Positions 16,633 to 23,467 of a stretch of 64,000 nt of DNA are shown here, piece by piece. Under the pieces are notes generated by a model. That model saw nothing but the letters and a program-made list of their open reading frames with translations, made no database searches and was not told the origin of the DNA. Positions within the stretch are counted from its first letter, which is position 1, and every line of letters starts with the position of its first letter. The translations under genes were made by a program, and so were the position numbers. This DNA comes from Chitinophagaceae bacterium (GTDB lineage Bacteria; Bacteroidota; Bacteroidia; Chitinophagales; Chitinophagaceae). Location of the stretch: positions 744,001 to 808,000 of the forward strand of contig JANINS010000003.1 in the NCBI GenBank assembly GCA_024508725.1. The letters run 5' to 3'.

Positions 16633-16833
16633 ATGAAGAAATTTTTCACTTTGATGGTTGCTGCTTTACTGGTTAGCGGCGCTTCTTATGCTTGTGGCGA
16701 TGGTAAAAAGTGCGACAAAGAAAAGAGTTGCTGCAAAAAAGAAGGCAAGTGCAGTAAAGACACAAAAACCACCAAGAACACAAAAGAAACTAAGAAAACC
16801 AAGAGTGGTAAAACAACCACTGTTAAGGCTTAA
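16633..16833 (+). CDS. Small exported Cys- and Lys/Thr-rich protein, unknown function
   Basis: A 66-residue protein with a signal peptide (MKKFFTLMVAALLVSGASYA). A cluster of five cysteines follows (Cys21, 27, 33, 34, 40) among lysines, then a low-complexity Lys/Thr tail to the C-terminus. The Cys cluster could bind metal or form disulfides. SYA-C could be read as a weak lipobox, but a signal peptidase I cut is equally likely. No family is recognised. It has a good -7 promoter with an adjoining palindrome and ends before a strong bidirectional terminator, so expression appears independent. The composition (Lys about one quarter) is unlike its neighbours. Confidence 0.75.
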   Translation: MKKFFTLMVAALLVSGASYACGDGKKCDKEKSCCKKEGKCSKDTKTTKNTKETKKTKSGKTTTVKA

Positions 16834-16857
16834 TTAGCTTGTGTGTGTAAAGAATTT

Positions 16858-16885
16858 GAAATCCCGCGGTTGCGGGATTTTTATT
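16858..16885. terminator. Bidirectional intrinsic terminator
   Basis: A 9-bp stem, AAATCCCGC / GCGGGATTT, with loop GGTT. A T-rich run follows on the plus strand (TTTTTATTTT), and on the minus strand the sequence continues TTTCAAATTC. It separates the small Cys-rich gene (+) from the 56-residue lipoprotein-like gene (-), whose stop codon lies in the T-rich flank. Confidence 0.8.
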
Positions 16886-17051
16886 TTCTTGCCTTGCCGA
16901 TAAGCCAGATCACCAGAACGATGATGAGCACTACGACAATCACACCTGTCCATATTCCTGCTTTGAAAATTCCACCGATCACCTCACATGAACTCGCTGT
17001 GAACATGATCATGGCAAGCATTGCCAGCACGGGTAAATTGATCTTTTTCAT
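16881..17051 (-). CDS. Small lipoprotein-like single-pass membrane protein (56 aa)
   Basis: The minus-strand frame from ATG 17051 to TAA 16881-16883 encodes 56 residues. It has a signal peptide ending in a lipobox-like TASSC (Cys22), a short EVIGGIFKAGIWTG linker, a strongly hydrophobic helix (about residues 33-51) and a basic end (GKARK). The order lipobox, conserved Gly/Trp linker and C-terminal helix suggests a real gene rather than a chance frame, and I have the impression that such mini-proteins recur in Bacteroidota. The function is unknown. Being shorter than usual gene-calling limits, it is easily missed. The plus-strand frame over the same DNA is taken as its shadow. Confidence 0.7.
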   Translation of the reverse strand: MKKINLPVLAMLAMIMFTASSCEVIGGIFKAGIWTGVIVVVLIIVLVIWLIGKARK

Positions 17052-17097
17052 TCTCGCTTTTTGAGGTAGCGTCTCAAAAGCTTTGCCAACAGTTTGA

Positions 17098-17133
17098 TAG
17101 TGAATGGCGAATAGTCAATGGTCAATAGTCAAT
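17098..17133. repeat. GTCAATGGTCAATAGTCAAT-type repeat
   Basis: Tandem-like units AATAGTCAAT / GGTCAATAGTCAAT lie just beyond the stop of the YjjG-like gene. Related to the inverted repeat at 1690. Confidence 0.55.
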
Positions 17134-17136
17134 CTG

Positions 17137-17838
17137 CTATAAAATGGCTTCCAACTCTCTCAGGTGGGTAATAGTGTAAGTGGGTTTTACATTCTGATGA
17201 ATGGGAATATTCAGATGGTTGACGAATATCGTATCTAGACCAGCATTGATCCCTCCCTGGATATCTGCATCGAGATTATCACCGATCATGATGCTTTCTT
17301 CGCAACAGGTACTGCATTTTTCCAGTGCAAAATCGAAAATTTCTTTGTTGGGTTTAAGACTCTGAGAAGTCTCAGAGGTAATTACTTCTACAAAAAAATC
17401 AGTTAGCTGGGCGTTTTCGAGCTTGCTTCGCTGGGTTATATCGAAACCATTGGTGATGAGGTGAAGCTTGTAGCCTTTATCTTTTAAGTATGTGAGTATT
17501 TCATTGGTGTATGGAAAAAGGTTCTTCTTTAATGGCAGTCTTTCCAGGAACTGCACACTCATGCTTTTGGAAAGCTTTTCATCAGCCAGTTTAAAATCAA
17601 GTAAGGCGAGCCACATTCTTTTCCATTTCAGCTCGTCTTGTTTGATGAAGCCTTTGGTGAACTTATCCCATAAACGTGTGTTGTGGTAGCTGTATCTTTC
17701 GAAGAATGCATCAAAGTCTGGGATATTACGGTCTGCAAGCCTGTTTGATTCGTACAACTCCTGTAAAGTTTCTTTCGCATTCGCTTCAAAATCCCAAAGT
17801 GTATGATCAAGGTCGAAAAACAGGTGCTTGTATTTCAT
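17137..17838 (-). CDS. YjjG-type HAD nucleotidase
   Basis: A 233-residue HAD-superfamily phosphatase. Motif I is FDLDHTLWDF (nucleophile Asp10, acid Asp12), followed by a helical cap domain. Motif II is LITNG near residue 127, the motif III lysine is in SLKPNKEIFDFAL, and motif IV is MIGDNLDADIQGGINAG. The sequence fits the YjjG / noncanonical pyrimidine nucleotidase clade, which dephosphorylates nucleotides such as dUMP or damaged pyrimidine monophosphates; substrate specificity was not tested. It is a cytosolic, single-gene unit, divergent from the SDR gene across a repeat-filled spacer. Confidence 0.88.
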   Translation of the reverse strand: MKYKHLFFDLDHTLWDFEANAKETLQELYESNRLADRNIPDFDAFFERYSYHNTRLWDKFTKGFIKQDELKWKRMWLALLDFKLADEKLSKSMSVQFLERLPLKKNLFPYTNEILTYLKDKGYKLHLITNGFDITQRSKLENAQLTDFFVEVITSETSQSLKPNKEIFDFALEKCSTCCEESIMIGDNLDADIQGGINAGLDTIFVNHLNIPIHQNVKPTYTITHLRELEAIL

Positions 17839-17860
17839 GAGTGGCGAATGTACGATTGGT

Positions 17861-17940
17861 TTTCACGCAAAGGAAATGGTTGAACAATGAACGTTAAACA
17901 ACTTTGCGAGGCTTTGCATCTTCTTTGCGTTCTTTGTGGT
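17861..17940. repeat. CGCAAAG-family intergenic element, copy 2
   Basis: The left arm TTTCACGCAAAGGAAA and right arm CTTTGCGTTCTTTGTGG flank about 40 nt that includes a second CTTTGCGAGGCTTTGC. Less symmetrical than the copies at 15679 and 55032. It fills the spacer between the divergent YjjG-like and SDR genes. Confidence 0.55.
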
Positions 17941-17962
17941 ACTGGCTTTAAAACTTATCACA

Positions 17963-18658
17963 ATGAATATTGTTATCACCGGAGCATCGAGAGGTATTGG
18001 CGCTGCTATTGCAGAACGTTTTGCAGCTGAAGGAAACACACTTATACTTTGTGCAAGAAATGAAGAGAAGCTAAAGCAGTTTGCAGATGAATTGCAACAA
18101 AGAACAGTAACCACTGTGCTTACTTATGCTGCTGATCTTTCTAAGAAAGAACAAGCGATTGCTTTTGGTGATTGGGTGAACCAACATTGCCCGGTTGATG
18201 TGCTGGTGAACAATGCCGGAAGTTTTGTTCCCGGCAGTATTCATGATGAGGCTGATGGTAATCTTGAGAAGATGATCGAAGTGAACCTGTACAGTGCGTA
18301 TCATCTTACAAGAGTTTTAGTGCCGCAGATGATCGAAAGAAGATCTGGTCATATTTTCAATATGTGTTCGATCGCTTCTTTAAAAGCTTATGCCAATGGC
18401 GGATCTTACAGCATCAGCAAATTTGCATTAGCAGGTTTTTCGAAAAATCTTAGAGAAGAATTGATGCCGCATCATATAAAAGTTACTACTGTATATCCCG
18501 GAGCTGTCTATACAGATTCATGGAGTGGAAGTGGTGTTGCTGAAGAAAGGATCATGGAATCGAAAGACATTGCCGAGATTATGTTTGCTGCTGCACATTT
18601 ATCACCTCAGGCCTGTGTAGAGGAGATCGTGATGAGACCGCAGTTGGGAGATCTTTAG
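17963..18658 (+). CDS. SDR family oxidoreductase
   Basis: A 231-residue classical short-chain dehydrogenase. It shows the Rossmann motif TGASRGIG (residues 6-13), LVNNAGSF near residue 82, a serine in MCSIASLKAY and the catalytic YSISK (Tyr and Lys). Arg in LCARNEE after the second strand suggests NADP preference. The closest architecture is the 3-oxoacyl-ACP reductase / YdfG-like group, but the substrate cannot be read from the sequence. ATG 17963 begins right at the Rossmann strand; the longer frame adds nine residues lying in repeat sequence. Confidence 0.88.
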   Translation: MNIVITGASRGIGAAIAERFAAEGNTLILCARNEEKLKQFADELQQRTVTTVLTYAADLSKKEQAIAFGDWVNQHCPVDVLVNNAGSFVPGSIHDEADGNLEKMIEVNLYSAYHLTRVLVPQMIERRSGHIFNMCSIASLKAYANGGSYSISKFALAGFSKNLREELMPHHIKVTTVYPGAVYTDSWSGSGVAEERIMESKDIAEIMFAAAHLSPQACVEEIVMRPQLGDL

Positions 18659-18714
18659 TTGACAGTTTGCAGTTGACAGGAGTTCAGCATCTGTTGCTGA
18701 ATATTGATCAGGAA

Positions 18715-18765
18715 GTAGAAGAGTGCGACGCAAGTAAGGCTTAATAGTAGCACTGGCTCCGGCTC
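18715..18765 (+). repeat. Interspersed intergenic repeat, family A, copy 5
   Basis: GTAGAAGAGTGCGACGCAAG (two changes from the core), then AAGGCTTAATAGTAGCAC. It lies 3' of the SDR gene and reads in its direction. A TTCAGCA / TGCTGAA hairpin and the TTGACAGG word precede it. Confidence 0.7.
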
Positions 18766-18812
18766 AATATCAAACCTCGAATCCCAAATTCTAAATTATT
18801 TATCTTCGCCGG

Positions 18813-19841
18813 ATGGATGAGTTGTTACAACAGATCAATGGCTACAAGCAAGAAGTAGAAAGTGTTTCAGCGAAAAGTGCTGATGAGGTGGAGCAGTTCA
18901 GGATCAAATTCCTGGGTACTAAAGGTATTGTGAAAACCGTGATGGGTGAAATGAAAAATGTGCCGAATGAAAAGAAGAAAGAATTCGGCCAGATATTAAA
19001 TGAATTCAAACTTTTTGTAGAAGCAAAATATGAGTCGTTAAAAGAAAGTGGCGATGCTGCTGAAGAAGCGGGTGATCATTATGACTGGAGTTTACCCGGC
19101 TCTCCTATCGCTGTAGGCACACGTCATCCTTTATCGATTGTTCGCAACAGGATCGTTTCCATTTTCCAAAGATTGGGTTTCGCATTGGCTGAAGGTCCGG
19201 AGATCGAAGACGACTGGCACAACTTCGGCTCGATGAATTTGCCTGAAGATCATCCTGCCAGAGATATGCAGGATACGTTTTACATCAACACCAATCCCGA
19301 CTGGTTGCTTCGTACACACACCAGCAGTGTACAGGCAAGAGTGATGGAAAAACAAAAACCACCAATCAGAATTATCTGTCCCGGAAGAGTGTATAGAAAT
19401 GAAACCATCAGTGCAAGAGCACATTGTTTCTTTCACCAGGTAGAAGGTTTATACATTGATGAGAATGTAAGCTTCGCTGATCTGAAGCAAACCCTTTACT
19501 TTTTTGTACAGGAGATGTTTGGTAAGGATGTGAAGGTGAGATTCCGTCCATCGTATTTTCCTTTTACAGAACCAAGTGCAGAGATGGATATCAGCTGCTT
19601 GATCTGCGAAGGAAACGGTTGCAGCGTTTGTAAACATACCGGCTGGGTAGAAATATTGGGTAGCGGAATGGTTCATCCGAAAGTGCTGGAGAATTTCGGT
19701 ATCGACAGTAATAAATACACAGGATTTGCTTTTGGAATGGGCATAGAACGTATCTGCCAGCTTAAATACAGGGTAAATGACCTGAGGTTGTATTCGCAAA
19801 ATGATATCAGGTTCCTGAAGCAATTTACCAGCGCCATTTAG
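18813..19841 (+). CDS. pheS: Phenylalanine-tRNA ligase alpha subunit
   Basis: A 342-residue class II aminoacyl-tRNA synthetase subunit that charges tRNA-Phe together with PheT. An N-terminal coiled-coil (about residues 1-85) is followed by the catalytic core: RHPLSIVRNRI, AEGPEIEDDWHNF, LLRTHTSSVQAR (motif 2 region), ICPGRVYRNE, HQVEGLYID, FRPSYFPFTEPSAEMDI and the motif 3 region FAFGMGIERICQLKY. pheT is not adjacent in this window, as is common in this phylum. A TATCTTCG -7-like element lies 5 nt before the ATG. A hairpin terminator follows. Confidence 0.95.
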   Translation: MDELLQQINGYKQEVESVSAKSADEVEQFRIKFLGTKGIVKTVMGEMKNVPNEKKKEFGQILNEFKLFVEAKYESLKESGDAAEEAGDHYDWSLPGSPIAVGTRHPLSIVRNRIVSIFQRLGFALAEGPEIEDDWHNFGSMNLPEDHPARDMQDTFYINTNPDWLLRTHTSSVQARVMEKQKPPIRIICPGRVYRNETISARAHCFFHQVEGLYIDENVSFADLKQTLYFFVQEMFGKDVKVRFRPSYFPFTEPSAEMDISCLICEGNGCSVCKHTGWVEILGSGMVHPKVLENFGIDSNKYTGFAFGMGIERICQLKYRVNDLRLYSQNDIRFLKQFTSAI

Positions 19842-19875
19842 TGTAGAAAACTTGACGAAAATCAGTATAACAGGT

Positions 19876-19900
19876 AAGCCTCACATCAGTGGGGCTTTCT
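19876..19900 (+). terminator. Intrinsic terminator of pheS
   Basis: A 9-bp stem AAGCCTCAC / GTGGGGCTT (one G-T pair) with loop ATCA, followed by TCTTACTTTT. It begins 34 nt after the pheS stop. Its T-rich tail overlaps the -7 box of the next gene. Confidence 0.7.
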
Positions 19901-19908
19901 TACTTTTG
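19901..19908 (+). promoter_or_regulatory. -7 promoter element of the class I/II aminotransferase
   Basis: TACTTTTG is an exact -7 match, 23 nt before ATG 19932. It overlaps the T-rich end of the pheS terminator, so the end of one transcript and the start of the next share sequence. No -33 TTTG is present because the hairpin occupies that position. Confidence 0.42.
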
Positions 19909-19931
19909 CCGCAGTTCAAAAACCAATTGCG

Positions 19932-21191
19932 ATGAGTAAACTGAGTAACCTTGCCGAGACTTTAATTGGATCCGAGATAGTTCGTTTGGGTAATGCCATC
20001 AACGAAAGGATCAGACAAGGTGAAAAGATCTATAACTATACAATCGGAGATTTTGATCCTTCTATTTTCCCTATTCCACAAAGATTAGAAGAGCTGATTC
20101 TTGAATCTTACAAGCAGCACAACACCAACTATCCTCCGGCAGATGGTGTGCTGGATCTTAGAAAAGCAGTTGGCTCATTCATCAAAGAATGGGAAGGACT
20201 GGATTATGGAACCGATGAAATATTGATCGCTGCTGGTGGTCGTCCGTTGATCTATACATTGTTTAAGACGCTGGTTGATAAAGGTGATAAAGTGATTTAT
20301 CCCGTGCCTTCATGGAATAATAATCACTACATCCACTTAACTGACGGGCAACATTGTGTGATAGAAGCTACACCTGAGAACAACTTCATGCCTACTGTTG
20401 AAGACATTGCACCTTGCTTACCAGGAGCAACATTGCTGTGTTTGTGTTCTCCTCAAAACCCAACCGGAACCACATTGGGGAAGGAACAACTGGAAAGCAT
20501 TTGTGATCTTGTGCTGGATGAAAATAGAAGAAGAGGTGAGAGAGATAAGAAATTGTATGTGATGTACGACCAGATGTACTGGACACTCACTTATGGGCAA
20601 ACACAGCATTACAACCCAGTTTCATTAAGACCAGAAATGAAAGACTATACGATCTTCATTGACGGAATTTCAAAAGCATTTTCTGCAACAGGTGTAAGGG
20701 TTGGCTGGAGTTTAGGTCCGGCTGCTGTTATCGCTAAGATGAAGAGTTTGCTGAGTCATGTTGGTGCATGGAGCCCAATGGCTGAGCAGAAAGCCACAGC
20801 GAAATATCTTGGTGAAACAGATAATATCAGAACATATCTAATCAACTTCAAGTCGGAGTTGAATGAACGTTTGGTGAGTTTATACGAAGGAATGATGAGC
20901 CTGAAGAACAAAGGTTATGCTGTTGATGCCATCACTCCACAGGCTGCGATATATCTAACCATCAAATTCGATCTAGCCGGAAAAAAGACTGCTGATGGCC
21001 ATACTTTAGAAGACCAGGCTGCAGTCACTGCTTATCTTTTAGCTGAAGCAGGATTAGCGATCGTTCCTTTTTATGCCTTTGGTGCAGGAAAACAAAGTCC
21101 ATGGTACAGGCTTAGCGTTGGTACGTGTAAGAAAGAAGAGATCAGTGAGATGTTTGGAAGGTTAGAGAATGCTTTAAGTAAATTATCTTAA
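19932..21191 (+). CDS. Pyridoxal-phosphate-dependent aminotransferase, class I/II
   Basis: A 419-residue fold-type I enzyme of the aspartate aminotransferase superfamily. Visible are YPPADGVLDLRKAVG, the phosphate-region AAGGRPLIYTLFKTL (where the usual GA/GS is replaced by GR), LCSPQNPTGT (Asn contacting PLP) and FIDGISKAFSATGVRVGWS with the Schiff-base lysine. A C-terminal Arg for the substrate carboxylate is in WYRLSVGT. It is probably a cytosolic aspartate/aromatic transaminase; the precise substrate is unresolved. Monocistronic, convergent with murI. Confidence 0.88.
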   Translation: MSKLSNLAETLIGSEIVRLGNAINERIRQGEKIYNYTIGDFDPSIFPIPQRLEELILESYKQHNTNYPPADGVLDLRKAVGSFIKEWEGLDYGTDEILIAAGGRPLIYTLFKTLVDKGDKVIYPVPSWNNNHYIHLTDGQHCVIEATPENNFMPTVEDIAPCLPGATLLCLCSPQNPTGTTLGKEQLESICDLVLDENRRRGERDKKLYVMYDQMYWTLTYGQTQHYNPVSLRPEMKDYTIFIDGISKAFSATGVRVGWSLGPAAVIAKMKSLLSHVGAWSPMAEQKATAKYLGETDNIRTYLINFKSELNERLVSLYEGMMSLKNKGYAVDAITPQAAIYLTIKFDLAGKKTADGHTLEDQAAVTAYLLAEAGLAIVPFYAFGAGKQSPWYRLSVGTCKKEEISEMFGRLENALSKLS

Positions 21192-21251
21192 GAAAATCGA
21201 TTTATCGAGTAAACGGGACTTTAGAGTGGCTCATTCTTGAAGATTGAACAC

Positions 21252-22085
21252 TTAATCTGAATCAAGATCCAAATGCTTTGAGTTCACTTCTTCTCCAAAG
21301 AATAAACTGCCTTTGTTGTTGAAGTCTTCCGGTGAATCGGTCGTGTAAAATTGCTTTGAACTTCCTTTTGATAAACGTTCTTCCATTTCAGGATGACGTC
21401 TCAGGTAATCGGCCAAACTGTTGGCAACAATGTCTCCCTGTGATATGATGGTAACATCAATTGGTGCATATTCTTTGATCTTCTCCAGCATCAAAGGATA
21501 GTGCGTACAAGCCAGGAGAATGGTATCAATATCGGGAGCTGTTTCGAGTAAGTTCTCCAGGTTTTTTCTTACAAAGAAATCAGCTCCTTTGCTTTGATGT
21601 TCGTTGTTCTCGATCAAAGGAACCCACATTGGACAAGCTTCCTGGTAAACTTTTACATCAGGAAAGAACTTGTGGATCTCTATCTCATAAGAACCTGAGT
21701 GCACTGTTCCATTTGTGCCCAATATTCCAATGCTCCTGCTGTTTGTATAATTACCGATCACTTCTGTAGTTGGACGAATTACGCCCAATACTCTATTGTC
21801 GGGAGCAATTTTTTCCAGGTCATTCTGTTGAATCGTTCTCAACGCTTTTGCCGAAGCAGTATTACAAGCCAGCACCACCAAAGGACAACCTTGTTTAAAG
21901 AACCACTTCACACATTCTAACGTGTAATGATACACTGTATCGAAAGACCTGTTGCCATAGGGTGCTCTTGCGTTATCACCTAAGTAGATGTAATCGTATT
22001 GCGGAAGTTTGGTTACGATCTCTTTCATGATAGTAAGACCACCATAACCGGAATCGAAAATTCCTATCGGGTTTGTTGCAGGCAT
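21252..22085 (-). CDS. murI: Glutamate racemase
   Basis: A 278-residue enzyme making D-glutamate for peptidoglycan. Both catalytic cysteines are present in the expected contexts, VLACNTASAKAL and LLACTHYPLM. The N-terminal GIFDSGYGGLTIMKEI and YLGDNARAPYGNRS are diagnostic. The start is taken at 22085; upstream codons give a non-conserved extension that passes through a repeat. It ends the conserved envelope block (nadK ... bamA, skp, skp, murI), but a strong terminator after skp and its own -7 box suggest separate transcription. Confidence 0.94.
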   Translation of the reverse strand: MPATNPIGIFDSGYGGLTIMKEIVTKLPQYDYIYLGDNARAPYGNRSFDTVYHYTLECVKWFFKQGCPLVVLACNTASAKALRTIQQNDLEKIAPDNRVLGVIRPTTEVIGNYTNSRSIGILGTNGTVHSGSYEIEIHKFFPDVKVYQEACPMWVPLIENNEHQSKGADFFVRKNLENLLETAPDIDTILLACTHYPLMLEKIKEYAPIDVTIISQGDIVANSLADYLRRHPEMEERLSKGSSKQFYTTDSPEDFNNKGSLFFGEEVNSKHLDLDSD

Positions 22086-22089
22086 GTAA

Positions 22090-22097
22090 CAAAAGTA
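22090..22097 (-). promoter_or_regulatory. -7 promoter element abutting the murI start
   Basis: Minus-strand TACTTTTG ends only 4 nt before the ATG at 22085, which would put the transcription start at or next to the ATG. The box is part of a GTACGAAGTAC repeat word. Confidence 0.38.
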
Positions 22098-22143
22098 CGA
22101 AGTACAAATTTGGAAGTATGGTATCCGGCTTTCAGTATCGTAT

Positions 22144-22180
22144 AAAAAAAGTACGAAGCACTTACGCACTTCGTACTTTA
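22144..22180 (-). terminator. Intrinsic terminator after the skp genes
   Basis: A perfect 11-bp stem (AAAGTACGAAG / CTTCGTACTTT, arms 22148-22158 and 22169-22179) is followed on the minus strand by seven T residues. It lies 20 nt past the stop of the second Skp-like gene. Confidence 0.8.
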
Positions 22181-22199
22181 AAATCTATCCAGAATGATA

Positions 22200-22829
22200 T
22201 TAGTTCTTTTTAGGAGCTGGCTTAGTACCTGTTCCGGGATTTGTTTTTGGAGGTGCAGCTTGTTCTTCTTGTCCACCACCTAACTCTTCCGGCAATTGTA
22301 TCTTCAATTCTTTTGCAACAGGAACAAACAGGTTCTCGATCTTGGTAGCTCCCATTCTCAAAGAATATTGCTCAAGTGCCTGCGGATTTAAAACGATAGC
22401 ATAGTTGCCTTTCTGTAATACTTTTTGGTAAGCAGTGAATACCTGGTTAGCCATTGGACCAGCCAGTTGATTTCTTTTTGCTTCAATTTTTTGCTGAGAG
22501 TATTGCTGCCAGTAGATCAGGTTAATGGCAACATCATTTCTTTGTCTCTGGATCAGGTCCAATACATTCTTTGGTTTACCTGAAGTAGAATCAGCCTTAA
22601 AGGTGCTATCCAAACGCTTGAATTCTGATTGGAAGAAATCGTATTCAGCAGTAAGAGAATCTCTTTCAAATATCTGGAGTAGTGAATCTACTCTGCCATA
22701 ACCCGGCATTGCTGTAACCATTGTTTCAAGATCGAAAAATCCAATCTTCACCTGAGCCTGGGCTTTTGTTTCGTTAGAGAAAACCAGTAAACCCACCAGG
22801 GCTACCACAGCGATCAAAACTTTCTTCAT
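22200..22829 (-). CDS. OmpH/Skp family periplasmic chaperone, second copy
   Basis: A 209-residue OmpH-type protein with a signal peptide (MKKVLIAVVALVGLLVFSNETKAQA). It has the GFFDLETMVTAMPGYGRVDSLL entry and a long charged alpha-helical arm region (about residues 50-140) that forms the tentacles of the Skp trimer. A Pro/Gly/Lys-rich tail after residue 180 is not part of Skp. Skp chaperones carry unfolded outer-membrane proteins across the periplasm to BamA. It lies 31 nt after the first Skp-like gene, in the bamA transcript. Confidence 0.88.
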   Translation of the reverse strand: MKKVLIAVVALVGLLVFSNETKAQAQVKIGFFDLETMVTAMPGYGRVDSLLQIFERDSLTAEYDFFQSEFKRLDSTFKADSTSGKPKNVLDLIQRQRNDVAINLIYWQQYSQQKIEAKRNQLAGPMANQVFTAYQKVLQKGNYAIVLNPQALEQYSLRMGATKIENLFVPVAKELKIQLPEELGGGQEEQAAPPKTNPGTGTKPAPKKN

Positions 22830-22860
22830 TGTTTGTAGTTATTAAAAATTGAGGTTTATG

Positions 22861-23373
22861 TTATTTGATTCCCAGCTCACGAAGCAGCTCTTCACTCTTG
22901 TCAAGCTTGGGGTCGGCAAATATAACCGTAATTCCTTCACTTTTGTCTAAGATGAAGTCGTAGCCACGGCTCACAGCCATTTTTTGCACTGCATTATACA
23001 CTTTGTCCTGGATCGGTTTTACAAGCTTCTGTCTTTCTTTAAAAAGATCACCTTCGTAACCAAATCTTTTCTTCTGCAGATCACGAACATCTTTCTCTTT
23101 ATTAAAAAGTTCAGTCTCTCTTTTCTTCTTCAGGTCTTCGCTTAACATGTATTGCTCAGCATCGTAATTTTTATACATCCTGTCTAACTGAGATTGCAAA
23201 GTATCGAGTTCTGCCTGCCATTGAATACTGAGTTGCTCCAACCTTTTTTCTGCAGCAGTGTATTCCGGCAACTTGTTCAAAATATACTTGGTATCAATGA
23301 TAGCATATTTCTGTGCTGAAGCTGCGAAACTAAAAAGCGTAAATGCAAATACGGCAAGTAAAAGCTTTTTCAT
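22861..23373 (-). CDS. OmpH/Skp family periplasmic chaperone, first copy
   Basis: A 170-residue Skp-like chaperone with a signal peptide (MKKLLLAVFAFTLFSFAASAQ). The YAIIDTKYILNKLPEYTAAEKRL start is typical, followed by a long coiled-coil (about residues 45-120) and a C-terminal beta edge (DFILDKSEGITVIFADPKLD). ATG 23373 is chosen because the longer frame passes through an intergenic inverted repeat. Two tandem Skp genes behind bamA is the usual Bacteroidota arrangement and suggests hetero-oligomers or division of clients. Confidence 0.9.
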   Translation of the reverse strand: MKKLLLAVFAFTLFSFAASAQKYAIIDTKYILNKLPEYTAAEKRLEQLSIQWQAELDTLQSQLDRMYKNYDAEQYMLSEDLKKKRETELFNKEKDVRDLQKKRFGYEGDLFKERQKLVKPIQDKVYNAVQKMAVSRGYDFILDKSEGITVIFADPKLDKSEELLRELGIK

Positions 23374-23397
23374 AATCTTGAGTTTGAATGTTTCGTC

Positions 23398-23438
23398 GTT
23401 TGAAAGTTTGAATGTTGTAGTTGCAATAACTTTCAAAC
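23398..23438. repeat. Inverted repeat between bamA and the first skp gene
   Basis: Perfect 11-nt arms GTTTGAAAGTT (23398-23408) and AACTTTCAAAC (23428-23438). Being inside the predicted bamA-skp transcript, it may be a processing or attenuating hairpin. Confidence 0.6.
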
Positions 23439-23467
23439 AATCAAACGCTCAAACTGTTGAACTATTA

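Noticed and set aside
16843-17064. 73-residue plus-strand frame after the small Cys-rich gene
   Set aside because: It runs through the terminator hairpin and is antisense to the better-supported 56-residue lipoprotein-like gene; it has no recognisable pattern.
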